A stretch of 25,014 nt of DNA. Origin: Bimuria novae-zelandiae CBS 107.79. Taxonomy: Eukaryota; Ascomycota; Dothideomycetes; Pleosporales; Didymosphaeriaceae. The notes beneath the pieces were generated by a model. It was given only the letters and a program-made list of their open reading frames with translations, searched no databases and was not told the DNA's origin. Position numbers and translations under genes: made by a program. Location: the NCBI GenBank assembly GCA_010015655.1, contig ML976827.1, positions 10,205 to 35,218 on the forward strand, written 5' to 3'. Below, one piece after another: positions 10,413 to 19,170 of the stretch; position 1 is the stretch's first letter; each line of letters begins with the position of its first letter.

Positions 10413-10616
10413 TATAAAGGGCTAGGTGCTTAAGGAGATAAAATTACTTAAAAAATACTTATAAATTTAATAAAAAGTCTAAAGCTAAGCTTTAAGCATT
10501 AAACTTATATATCTAGATTTCGTATATCTAAGGGTAAAGGATCTAAGGTAACAACTAGGCGTTCGCATAACCAAGGGTTAAGGATCCAAGGCAATAACTA
10601 GGCGTAACCCATTATA
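10413..10616 (-). repeat. gypsy-1 5' LTR
   Basis: 204 bp, at the transcription-start end of the element. It carries two copies of the ~42-bp internal unit, less mutated here than in the 3' LTR (for example TTCGCATAACCAAGGGTTAAG around 10561). No primer-binding site complementary to a tRNA end could be recognised just inside it (positions 10412-10390). Confidence 0.9.
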
Positions 10617-10621
10617 GCTAT

Positions 10622-12110
10622 AGCTTACGCTATTACTACTATTCTAAAGTACTTTAGTATTAATTATAATAAACTTAGGTACTTTATACTTAATAACGCC
10701 GCTAATAATAATACTACTATTAATAAACTTATTAAAATAAATAATTTAAATAATACTAAACGACGGCTCTATTACGCTTACTATATACTTAACCTTATTA
10801 GCTAAATAGTTATATTTAGTCGCGATGCTGAGGCGGACGAGAATAAGACTAAAAATATAAAAGAAAAAGAGGTTTATATAAAGAAGTAATAAAAGAATAG
10901 ACTATTAGGCGTCTTTTTTAATATAATAAACTATATTAATATGCTAAATTACTATAGCCTCTTTATAAGCCATTAGTAGTAGGCTATAAAGGAGATACCT
11001 TAAAGCGCTGCCTTTATTAGTATACGCGAGCTAGTTAAGTCTATAGTTACACGATAAAATAGCTACTATAGTATACTTAAGCATAGGATTAAGCTTTAAT
11101 AAGCTATTACCTTATGTGCTAATTATTATATAATAAAGGCAAAAGTAGCTAGCTTTACTATATAAAGTTATAGTAATAAGCTTTTATTAGCATCGCGATA
11201 GATAAGGTTAATAAGGCTTATAGCTATAGATTAGGTAGTTATTAATAACTATATTATTATACTATAGCTACTTAAGTTCATAATTAATTGCCTCTAAAGC
11301 TATAATAAAGGTAGTTATTATAGCGCGCTATATAGGGTAATTCCTATATTAAAATTTATAATTACTAACCTAAATTCCTACCTTAAGCCTTATAAAAGCG
11401 TTAACTTTATCGTAACTAAGGCGCCTAAAGACTACCTACTAATTAACCTACGCGTCGTGAAGAAGAAAGCAATTAAATACCTTAAAAAGCTACTTAAAAC
11501 ACTTATTTACTACGCTACTATAGTATTCTACTTACGCTATAAGACATACTATAAGTATTTATAGTAGTATAAACCTAAGGTCTATAACTGCTACTACGCG
11601 TAGATTCTGTAACTAGAGGTAGTCTAGAAGCCTGCTAACGCTATAACTATAATACTAGTTATACCACTAAAGCCCTTAATAAGTAGCTTTAATAATACTA
11701 TTAACTTTATACTTAACGCTAGCGATCGCGAGTATACTAAGATAATAAAGTATAAGTATAATTAGTAACTAAAAGAGCTACTATAAATAGCTTAATAATA
11801 TAAAATATGCATGATAGCTATATAGTACTAGCTTAGGTTAAAGCTAAAGTACCTATATTATTTATAGCTTATAATTAACTCACTCTTAATCCCTAACTCT
11901 AGTAGCGACTATAAAAGAGTCTTCTAAGGTACTAGTAATATAATAGACCTATAGAGGTAAAAAATAAGCTTATAGTTACTAGCTGCTCTTATTTGTACGC
12001 AGCAATAGATAAGGGTAGGTTTTAAGCCTTTAAGCACGAGAGTAGTAGTAAAGTACTATAAGCTTTAGGATAGAGGAGTAGAAGGAGTCGCTAGAGTAAT
12101 TACTATATAA
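10622..12110 (+). pseudogene. hAT transposase, 3' block (RIP-mutated)
   Basis: Continues the frame broken at 2182. At about 10670-10720 the translation gives YFILNNAANNNT, matching the fungal hAT motif FVLDNASNNDT with the catalytic Asp as Asn. RRLYYAYYILNL follows, equivalent to the RRLRCxGHIINL motif after Cys/Gly/His losses. The C-terminal dimerisation region is visible near 11895-12000 (DYKRVFQGTSN, matching S/DxERVFS with the catalytic Glu as Lys). The last in-frame stop is TAA at 12108-12110. With the 5' block the protein would have been about 885 residues, usual for fungal hATs. All three catalytic positions are lost. Confidence 0.88.
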
Positions 12111-12256
12111 ATTACTTTTTATAGTCTTTAGCTTCTTAAAATTTAAATAAATAATTTATATAAAACCATCCCTATAGTCTATTAAAATTAAATAAATAAA
12201 CTATAATACTGTAAAATTGTTAAATAAATTAAAAGTTAGCTTTAAATTTTGTTTGT
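12111..12256 (+). other. AT-rich 3' end of the hAT element
   Basis: Non-coding tail between the transposase stop and the right terminal repeat. Nothing but A/T-rich words. Confidence 0.5.
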
Positions 12257-12276
12257 TTTGTTTATTGACAACTCAG
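12257..12276 (-). repeat. hAT right terminal inverted repeat
   Basis: Reads CTGAGTTGTCAATAAACAAA on the minus strand and pairs with 686-705. The target duplication GTGTTTAC follows at 12277-12284. Confidence 0.85.
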
Positions 12277-12887
12277 GTGTTTACCAGGATATTTGTGTAA
12301 AGTAAATGTTGTAGTAGTAACCAATGTGCCTGTGAATTTGGATCTTTAATATCCACGGTGAACGTTTTTCCTTTGATGCGTGCATGACGCAACGCCTTGA
12401 ACCTTAACCGCGTGAAATGTACCTTTCCATCCTGGTCAGACACAGACCGTATTGGACCGTATTCTTAGTCGATGAGACCGATGCCGAAGGGCACCTAAGA
12501 AACCCATAAGACCGGGAGTGTTACCAGTGGAGCTCTTTTGATCAGACGTGTGTATTGAAGCCGAAGCACAGCCTGATAAAGCTAGTCGTGGTGAATAGTC
12601 TCGCGATACAGCGTTCGCATCCTCCGGTAAGAAAAGAAGCTGCCCGCCGTCCGCAAGGTGAAAGTCTGCAGTCGCGGTGATGAGCGGTCGAAGAACATGG
12701 ATATATTGCTTCAAAGGACCATCTAGTTCCGGAGCTCTCGAGCGTTGAAAGTGAGAGGTAGCCTCCAGGGTGTCCAACATACCGTACTCTTGGCGTACGG
12801 TTAGTAGTTCCGTACCGTGCACGGTACACAGAGTGGTCTTCAGGAAGAAAAAAGGACAGTGAATGGTCTGTGCACAGTACGGAACTA
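12277..12887. other. Host flank between hAT and the Tc1 element
   Basis: GC-balanced, un-RIPped, and continuous with 341-677 on the left and 15828-15999 on the right once the two transposons are removed. It contains a 16-bp perfect palindrome and a 19-bp inverted repeat (listed separately). On the minus strand a frame of about 150 codons (12436-12894) stays open, but its ATG lies in the Tc1 terminal repeat. With Tc1 removed the frame extends about 15 codons further and then meets a TAG. Another frame, open from 12464 leftwards, crosses the hAT site cleanly. Neither product is recognisable, so a broken host gene is possible but not shown. Confidence 0.4.
12804..12887. repeat. Imperfect 19-bp inverted repeat around a 16-bp palindrome
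   Basis: GTAGTTCCGTACCGTGCAC at 12804-12822 is matched, inverted, by 12870-12888 with a single C/T mismatch (the last base is supplied equally by the Tc1 end or by the original flank at 15830). Inside the first arm and just beyond it, 12812-12827 is the perfect palindrome GTACCGTGCACGGTAC. The Tc1 element sits in the TA at the outer end of the second arm. Confidence 0.75.
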
Positions 12888-12987
12888 CAGTCATTTGCGA
12901 AATAGTGTTTCCACCTTTGTCAGCATCGGCTCACTTGAATCCTTGGTCCGCACCCACACCAAATATTACTAGTAAACCTCGACTATA
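12888..12987 (+). repeat. Tc1 left terminal inverted repeat
   Basis: Starts CAGTCATTTGCGAAATAGTG. The first 38 bp match the right end with one mismatch; the match then continues with small differences to CGACTATA at 12980-12987. Little RIP compared with the interior. Confidence 0.88.
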
Positions 12988-13013
12988 TACTTATAACCCC
13001 ATATATATCAATT

Positions 13014-14038
13014 ATGCGCGCTATCCTAGATAAAGCTATTCGCAGAATCGAGTCTCAACTCGCCCTAGGTCATAATATATCCTAAATCTCTCGTGATCTC
13101 CATATTTCCCGGCCAACAATTAGGAAAGTTCAATTAAACTATAATATCTTTAGAACAGCTAAAGCCCCGAGGACTATAAGGCTTAAGAGGCCTCTAGCCC
13201 TTATTACTGCTTATAAACAAGTTAGTAGAGATAGGTTTAGTGTTAAGGTTTTAAGCTAACGTTGCCACAGGCTCTCTTTAATTTCCTTAATAATAAGCCT
13301 ATAGCTTACCTTAACGAAATGCAAGACTTCCTCTACAATAAGTTTAATATATAAATATTTATATAGATAGTGTATCGCGCTCTTAAGGAGGCTTAGTGCT
13401 CTTATAAGGTAGTACAGAAGAGAGCACAGGAGAGGAATTCTTAATTACGTAAAATATAGAAGGCCAGATCCCTTTACTAGAGAGCAAAGTAAATTATGTG
13501 CTTGGACGAATCTGCTACTACCAAACGAACTAGGGATAGAAAGAGGGGGTGGGCACCTGAGGGAAGTGATTGCAGAGTCACAAGGTTAGTTGCTCGTACG
13601 CGACGACGGTCTCTCTTACTTACTATTGCTATAGATAGTTACATTGCCTATATAATTATTTAGGGGAGCATTATAGCTAAGCTCTTTAAGGCGTTTCTCT
13701 AGTATTAAGTGCTCCCGTTGTGTACGCCTTATCTAGGGCCGCGATTAATCCTAGTCCTTAATAACGCCTTTTCTTATCGAACTCAGCGTGTCCGAGAGCT
13801 CTATAAAGAAGCTAGTGTACTCCTAGAGTTTCTTCCCCTATATTCGCCCGATTTCAATCCGATTAAGGCGACTTTTAATAACCTTAAGACATAGCTCTAG
13901 CGAAACAACGAGGCGTAGTTATTATTTAACACGTTTAAAGAGTTCCTTAATTACGTTGTACGCATAAGGTGCCGTACTAACCTTTTTAGCTACTTTAAGA
14001 AGGCAGGATATAGTGTATAAGACGTGTATTTAGGGTAA
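13014..14038 (+). pseudogene. Tc1-type transposase (RIP-mutated; one 50-bp intron)
   Basis: Exon 1 is 13014-13220 (69 codons) and exon 2 is 13271-14038; joined they give about 324 residues, normal for Tc1 transposases. Exon 1 carries the DNA-binding helix-turn-helix (LALGHNIS...SRDLHISRPTIRKV, residues ~16-43). Exon 2 carries the DDE domain. The first Asp is kept (CLDESATT, near 13500) with the family signature DRKRGWAPEG after it. The second is Asn (LILVLNNA near 13752). The third acidic residue is Lys (PDFNPIKATF near 13860) where Glu is expected. About a dozen TAA/TAG stops sit at Gln/Trp sites. A 61-codon stop-free stretch at 13709-13894 is simply the least damaged part. Inactive. Confidence 0.9.
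13221..13270 (+). other. Spliceosomal intron in the Tc1 transposase
   Basis: GTTAGT at 13221, branch-site GCTAAC at 13255-13260 and CAG at 13268-13270 enclose exactly 50 bp. Removing them joins the helix-turn-helix frame to the DDE frame in phase. The size and signals are typical of filamentous ascomycetes. Confidence 0.75.
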
Positions 14039-14096
14039 AGGTATACTAGGTAGAGTTAGCGCCCAACTTAAGATGTACGTACATACATTAACACCC

Positions 14097-15641
14097 TTAA
14101 CCTGGCCATTTTAGCTGTAACTTAGTACTATAATTAAACTAGTACTAGATGCTAAGCCTCTTGCTCTTTATACCTTGTTTCTAGTCCTTTATAAGCTTCC
14201 GCATGCGAAACAATGTCCCAAGCCTTATACTAGCTCCCGCCTGACTCTGCTATATATTGTTTGTTATTAGCTTCTTGTCCTTTACTGTATTAAAGTCCTA
14301 GTTGCCCTCTTCTAGCTGAGTCTTAAGCTTCCGTAAAAACTTATAGTAATCCTTCTCTAATTTAGAGCGCTACTAAGCAAAGAAGCTAGTTATTATTATA
14401 TCTCTTACATTAGGAGGGCTACTAGTGAATACCGGGCTTAATAGAGTAGCCTAGGGTGGAGATAAATAGAGAGGTGTTTCTCCTAACTGCCCTATACGCT
14501 GGAGGTTAGAGAGCTCTCGCATGGCTATAATATTAATAAGCTAGCTAATTGCTCTAGTAATGTCTCTAGCTAGGGGAGCAGCTGGCTCTTTGCCCTTAGC
14601 CTTTATTTTATTAATATAGCCCCTCTTTATTATCTTAAACACTCGATTGCTAGGTTTCTCTATAGTAGCCTCTCCTTGTTTTATGTCCTTAGCCCATGAA
14701 CGTAGTGTAGGGCTATTAAGAGGGTAATAGTTCTCTACTTAATCCACCTCATCTGGGCTGCTCTTATAAACGTAGCAGGTAAGAGTACTATTACTGCAAT
14801 ACGTATTCTTACAATACTAACGCTCCGTAAACCCAAGAATATAGTTCCCACTTACTGCTTTCGTAGCTGCTATTTCACCAAGCATTGCAAGCTACTAATT
14901 AGTTACTGTACCCCCTCCCTTACCCCCGGCGATTCTCCTTAGGGTCCTACTTAGTATACAGCCTTATAATAACTGCTATGTTTGCTCTTGAGTTTCCTCC
15001 TTAATTATCTTAAGTTCTACATTAAAATTTAACTATTTTATCCTATATCTCTTACGGAGGCTGCGGAGTATTTGTAAATAGCTACTCTACTTAATAGGGC
15101 TCTTTACCTCGTTTAAAAAGTACTCCTCTTTTCTCTAGCCCGTGGCATATACTGTTGCAACGGCAGCTTAAACTTTCCTAATATAAGGATAGAGACAATT
15201 ATAGATGCGAGTACACCAAGCGTCCTATATAGAATAAGTCCTAGTATACTTAGTAAGATACTCTAACTTTATCTAAGGGAGAATCTCCTTGCCTAATTAA
15301 GCAGTCTATCGGGAAGCAAACTCTATAAGGGGCTCTAATAGTATATTATTGTCGTTATTAATTCCACCGTAGTTAGATGTTTGAACTAGGTTATCCTTAA
15401 GCAGGTCCAAGAGAGACGAGTAGATTTAGATTAGAGGGGATAATAGCAGCTTAGGAGGCGGAGGAGGAGGAGGCAAAGTTAGAGCTTTTCTTTTACTTTA
15501 CTTCTTAGCTTTTCTAGTGTTTCTATTTACTACTAGCGGCGTGGACTGCTCCAGGCGCGCGGGGGGCTTGCGGGTGCGCTTAGGGCAAGATGTGTGGGTC
15601 TCTAGCTAGTTACTAGGCCGTTTGCGACCTCTAGGTGCCAT
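14097..15641 (-). pseudogene. Second gene of the Tc1 element (unknown, RIP-mutated)
   Basis: From an ATG at 15641-15639 a single uninterrupted reading frame of 515 codons runs to TAA at 14099-14097. It contains about 26 internal stops, every one TAA or TAG, as RIP of Gln codons gives, and no frameshift. The product starts MAPRGRKRPSN, an AT-hook-like basic motif, followed by more Lys/Arg and a run of seven Pro near residue 60. The middle is a mixed globular-looking region. Around residues 260-310 there is a Cys cluster (YCKNTYCSNSTLTC) and then SPDEVDQVENYYPLNS; the tail is Lys-rich with a coiled-coil-like KLEKDYYKFLRKLKTQLEEG. I do not recognise a family. It ends 58 bp from the transposase stop and starts about 90 bp inside the right terminal repeat, so it travels with the element. 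Confidence 0.75.
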
Positions 15642-15729
15642 ATCGCGTTTATGACTCTTATATTAATATAATATAGCAATTTACATATACTTCAAAGCCT
15701 TCAAAGCAAACTACATGGGTGTGTGAATG

Positions 15730-15827
15730 TATAGTCGCGATTACTATAGGAATTTTGGTTGTGGGCGGGGCCAAGGATTCAACCGAGCGTGCTGACAAAG
15801 GTGGAAACACTATTTCGCAAACGACTG
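15730..15827 (-). repeat. Tc1 right terminal inverted repeat
   Basis: On the minus strand it starts CAGTCGTTTGCGAAATAGTG and pairs with 12888-12987. Confidence 0.88.
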
Positions 15828-15999
15828 TACGAAGGAGCTCGTTTTTTTGATTCTACCTTGGCGCGCGCCCTACCTGGCTGTCATTAACATCATAATAATA
15901 AACTTCTCCCCCTTAAATCTCCACCCACAACGCGTTAATACACTTAAAAAAATAACTATTTCTTGTCGCAAGCCTTATAAATATAAAGTCTATAACGTA
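15828..15999. other. Short flank between Tc1 and pogo-1
   Basis: Continues the host block of 12277-12887 after the TA. The first ~60 bp are GC-rich (GGCGCGCGCC at about 15860); the rest is AT-rich. An 88-codon plus-strand frame (15847-16113) runs straight through the pogo-1 end and is not credible. No gene seen. Confidence 0.4.
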
Positions 16000-16007
16000 C
16001 CTCACGG

Positions 16008-16041
16008 GCGAGCTGGTCACCCAAGCGAGCCGGTCACTTTT
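16008..16041. repeat. Terminal 17-bp-period repeat of pogo-1
   Basis: GCGAGCTGGTCAC at 16008-16020 recurs as GCGAGCCGGTCAC at 16025-16037, a 17-bp step. Closely spaced repeats at the tips of pogo-type elements are plausible transposase-binding sites. Pogo-2 shows the same 17-bp spacing with a different sequence. Confidence 0.6.
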
Positions 16042-16099
16042 GCCAAGACTCACGAACACCACAACTACTTTACAACACTACTACACAAACCTAAGTTAT

Positions 16100-17290
16100 A
16101 CTCTAAGCTATAATATATTAAACTACTTTAAAGTATCTTGCGTATTATTCTTGCACGTTTATGCGTTATGCCCTATATCGCCACACGTGCCGTAGCGTCT
16201 TAAAGACTAAGTACCTATTTTAACGCGAGTCTTTTTACTTGCCCTTTTCTTATTACTATAGGCGTTAAACTCCTTTAAAGTAGTTTAGCGTACTTTTTTA
16301 CTAACTATAAAAGTTTTCTCTCTTTAAATTTACTTCCTTTTATATAATTTACGGCGTATAGTAGCCTTATTAGTAGCTTAAAGCTTAGTAACCTAGTTAC
16401 GTATTAATACTAGTAAATACGCTATTATCTTCGCGCCTTTAATAAGCTAATTAAGGGTATTAATTATAAATATTAGTAAGCGATTACTATATCTCTAAAT
16501 CCTCTTTTAAAATAGCATTAATTATAATTTAAATTCTAGGGTGTTACTTAGGATCTAAAAGTGCTCGGTACTCTTACTTATAATAAGTAGTAGTAGAGTA
16601 TATAAGCGTACTTTAAGATTTAATATTATAGTTTTTAGATTAAAGGAAACAAAGCTAGCGTCTCTAAAATCTTTTTATATATTACTTACTATAATTAACG
16701 CGTTAAAGGCTACTTTAAAGTATAATAAAAACTTAAGTTTTAAAATATAAGTAATATTATTACGCATTAGCAGCTTAGCTTAGTAACTATAGGCCTTTCT
16801 TAAAGGGGTAAAGTAATCTATATTATGTAGCTATAACAGGTGTGACGAGTACAGAGGTATATATACAATAATAATATTATACTCTTTATAGTATTAGTAG
16901 AAATTAACTAAGTTATAACTCTTATAGCTATCTAGAATACGTAACTAATAACTACTAATAATACGCTTTTTTATGTGCTTATTAAAGTGCTTTAGCTATT
17001 TTTAGAGACGTTAATAACCTAGTCGCTAGGTATACTTAGCTCTTTATACTAGGCGGAGAGGTAGTACTTACCTTAAAAAATAATAAAAGGTAGGATAGCC
17101 TATCCTATTGCATTAATACTCTTAATAATACTAGTCTACTTTAATTACCTTATTATATTATTTTTAGTCGCTCGCAATGCTTAGAGCCTATAATAATAGT
17201 ACTTATTAATATAACGCCTATTATAAACCTAGACTTATTAAAGTTATATGTGTTTTTATCTAGGATACTATACTTAGCTTTAGTATTCTT
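16100..17290 (-). pseudogene. pogo/Fot1-type transposase, C-terminal two thirds (RIP-mutated)
   Basis: Read from the gypsy-2 junction leftwards. Near 17237 comes YNFNKSRF (family form YNFDETGF; catalytic Asp to Asn). Next is a segment resembling VITGSxRxGRxKxxQPGNR. ILDSYKSYN follows at about 16930, with the second Asp retained, and LHNIDYFTPLRKAY at about 16822, where the third Asp is Asn. The second and third catalytic positions are 35 residues apart. The C-terminus (16300-16150) is Lys/Arg-rich with RRKLYKRKQ, then a CCHC-like knuckle (YGTCGDIGHNA-x-TC, first Cys now Tyr). The true stop is uncertain, near 16100-16115. The N-terminal HTH domains lie beyond gypsy-2, outside the window. Confidence 0.85.
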
Positions 17291-17451
17291 TATAAGGGGC
17301 TAGGTGCTCAAGGAGCCAAAGGTGCTAGAAGAATACTTATAAATTTAATAGAAAGTCCGAAGTTAAGCTTTAGGCGTTGAACTTATATATCTAGGGTTTC
17401 TATAACTAAGGGTTAAGGATCTAAAGTAATAACTAGGCGTAGCCTATTATA
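17291..17451 (-). repeat. gypsy-2 3' LTR (one-unit form)
   Basis: 161 bp, with the same ends as the gypsy-1 LTRs but 42 bp shorter because it has one copy, not two, of the internal unit. Confidence 0.88.
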
Positions 17452-17453
17452 TA

Positions 17454-17467
17454 CCTCTCTTCCCTTT
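17454..17467 (-). promoter_or_regulatory. Polypurine tract of gypsy-2
   Basis: Minus strand reads AAGGGAAGAGAGG, two bases inside the LTR, matching the position in gypsy-1. Confidence 0.7.
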
Positions 17468-17810
17468 ATTAAGGGTAAAAAAAAGAAATCTTCGTGTCTT
17501 ATCTTATTTATATAGCTTCGCGATTATTTTATTATCTACTTGTAATCCTCTTACTATTATAAACCTCTTACTAGTTCTATTCTCGCGTGTCTAATTTTAT
17601 ATCCTTACTATAAGTAGTTACTATAGTAGTATGTTCGCGCTAGTGCGTTTACTTATTAATTATATACATAAAATCGCTTCTTACTTAGCTTCTAGACATT
17701 ACTCTTTTAAGCTTTTTTTTTCTTAGCTTAACTTTGTGCGCTATAACGTCTTACTTTTAACCTAGTCTTTCTTAACTTTATAACCTAATTCCCCTTACTA
17801 TTTTAATAAA
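17468..17810 (+). other. Pyrimidine-rich leader before the gypsy-2 third frame
   Basis: Homologue of 2402-2740. T/C-rich on the plus strand with no reading frame. It ends TTTTAATAAAATAG, where the ATG of gypsy-1 has become ATA. Confidence 0.35.
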
Positions 17811-19170
17811 ATAGCTAGCCCTTTACGTAATAGCCGCGTAATAAAAATGCCTAAGCGTTAGAGGCGTGCTACTAACTCTAATAATAAGATAAAGGAAGGC
17901 CCGTCCCTGTTATAGTTACCTAACTACTAACTTAAGAAGACTAAGCTCTCTTAAAATAAAGCTACTATATTTAGCACTAGCGTAATTCTTTTTAGCTAGC
18001 TTACTAAGAAGTTTAGTCCTTCTAAAGCTTATAAAGTAAGTTTTAGACCCTCTTTTACGCTTTTTTACTTCTCTTTACTTTCTAACTTGCCTTCTTACTC
18101 TTTTAACCTCCTTTTTAGTTCTTTATTAGCCTACGTGTGCGTACTTACTAACTTAATAAGCTTAGCTTCTAGGGTCTAATCTTGCTGCGCGCGATAATTA
18201 AGCGCTAGTATATTAATTACGTTACTTATAAACGCGTTTATTAGTAGGTGCTAGCAGGCAAGATAGTGTCCTATAAGGAGTAATATACCTATAAGCTTAC
18301 TAGCTACACTAGACAAGTATGCTTTAGTCTAACTTATTCTAGATAACTTTAGGGTGTGCTCTGCTAACTTCTTCCCTTACCTAGATTTAGCCTACCCTTA
18401 ACAAAGTTAGCTATAAAAAGTTTACTAATATTATAGTTATTAGTGTAGGCTACCTTATAAATAAGGTTTTAAAGAGTAATTAGGAATAAAAGGCCTTTCT
18501 TACTAACCTTAACGCGTTCTATTCTGCTTATAAGGTTACTATTATTAATTACTATACCTTTTTTAAGAGTAAGACTACTGTTGCTTTAGGCCCTATTACT
18601 TTTTCTTTTAAGGCTATTTAGCTCTTAGAGCGCATTACTATCGCGATTAAAAAGACTTTTAACCTTTTTTAAATTTATGCTACTAACTTTAAAGCATTCT
18701 ATTAAGAGTGTAAGAACCTTTTTATAAGTTCCTTTTAAATAATAAAGCTATCTTTTAAGGCTAACATTATATAGCTCTTTAGTAAGTTCGTGGTAGTAAA
18801 TAAGGGTATTATAATAGATAGTTTTTAGATAATAGATAATGTCCTCGCAGGAGCTAATATGCCTACTTAAGCCTACTAAGGCTTGCGCCAGCGGCTTTAG
18901 GTTGTTATAATTAAGGAGCACTTAAGTAAGGAGGATAATAGCTTTCCTAACCTTAGTAGTATATTAAAGGGCGAAGAAGTAGACCTAAACGTTATTAAGA
19001 AGAGTTTTACTATTTCTTTAGTAGTTAAAGATACCCTTTTTGCCTAGTTTCTTTTTTCTTTTTACTTTAGTTTGCTTCTAAGGCTTACTTCTTTTATAAG
19101 GGTTATCCCTTATTACTATAGGAATTATTTAGTCCCCTTATTATTCCTAGTAGTTTTAAAGGTTTTTTAA
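17811..19170 (+). pseudogene. Third, antisense gene of gypsy-2 (unknown function)
   Basis: Best view of this gene. The start codon is ATA (ATG in gypsy-1 at 2741). The first frame gives a basic head (MPKR-stop-RRATNSNNK) and continues to about 18380. From 18403 a second frame, offset by one base, runs 256 codons to TAA at 19168-19170 with only Gln-type stops; it includes FYSAYKVTIINYYTFFKSK, ANMPTQAYQG and EHLSKEDNSFPNLSS motifs. Conservation of this frame between two independently RIPped copies argues that it was coding. The join between the two frames is unresolved: an intron or an indel. The 3' end overlaps the probable pol C-terminus on the other strand. No homologue recognised. Proteins encoded antisense between pol and the 3' LTR are known in some plant gypsy elements, which is only an analogy. 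Confidence 0.6.

Larger units (their letters stand above)
2183..10616 (-). mobile_element. gypsy-1: Ty3/gypsy chromovirus, full length, RIP-degraded
   Basis: An 8,434-bp LTR retrotransposon lying in the hAT transposase. LTRs are at 2183-2385 and 10413-10616; both start TATAA and end TTATA, best explained as TG...CA ends after RIP (TGTAA...TTACA). The target duplication GCTAT occurs at 2178-2182 and 10617-10621. Coding order on the minus strand is gag, protease, RT, RNase H, integrase, chromodomain, which is the Ty3/gypsy order. The polypurine tract sits beside the 2183-2385 LTR, confirming that this is the 3' LTR. A further plus-strand frame lies between pol and the 3' LTR. Relative to gypsy-2 it carries three solo-LTR insertions. 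Confidence 0.93.
686..12276 (+). mobile_element. hAT-superfamily DNA transposon, RIP-degraded, interrupted by a gypsy element
   Basis: The element is bounded by 20-bp imperfect terminal inverted repeats (16 of 20 match) and by the 8-bp duplication GTGTTTAC. The left end begins CAAGG, which fits the YARNG hAT terminus rule. It encodes a hAT transposase on the plus strand in two blocks (1016-2182 and 10622-12110) separated by the gypsy-1 insertion. Without gypsy-1 and its 5-bp duplication the element would be 3,152 bp, normal for a fungal autonomous hAT. All three catalytic acidic residues are mutated, so it cannot move itself. Confidence 0.9.
12888..15827 (+). mobile_element. Tc1/mariner element with two convergent genes, RIP-degraded
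   Basis: 2,940 bp, flanked by TA at 12886-12887 and 15828-15829, with CAGTC...GACTG ends and ~100-bp terminal inverted repeats. The plus strand has a Tc1-type transposase (13014-14038, one intron). The minus strand has a 514-codon frame (14097-15641). The genes are tail to tail, 58 bp apart, and fill the element. Ordinary Tc1/mariner elements are 1.2-2 kb with one gene; the second gene explains the extra length. Confidence 0.9.
16000..17290 (-). mobile_element. pogo-1: pogo/Fot1-type DNA transposon, left part, cut by gypsy-2
   Basis: Probably starts right after the TA at 15998-15999 with CCTCACGGGCGAGCTGGTCA. It contains a minus-strand CENP-B-type transposase from its C-terminus up to just before the first catalytic motif. 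The element is interrupted at 17290 by gypsy-2, and its other half (transposase N-terminus, second terminal repeat) is not in the window. The outer boundary is inferred from the TA site and the change in composition, since the partner repeat cannot be seen. Confidence 0.75.

Noticed and set aside
12436..12894. 150-codon minus-strand frame and an overlapping 95-codon frame (12542-12829)
   Set aside because: The longer one starts inside the Tc1 terminal repeat and hits a stop soon after the restored upstream junction. Neither product resembles a known domain. Kept only as a possibility within the flank entry.
15847..16113. 88-codon plus-strand frame
   Set aside because: Runs from flank through the tip of pogo-1; composition and context do not support coding.
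18403..19080. Minus-strand reading of the gypsy third-gene region as a long pol C-terminus
   Set aside because: It is also low in stops, but gives a Ser/Leu/Arg-rich, repetitive product typical of a shadow, while the plus strand gives a balanced protein in both copies. The last ~100 bp may be shared by both genes.
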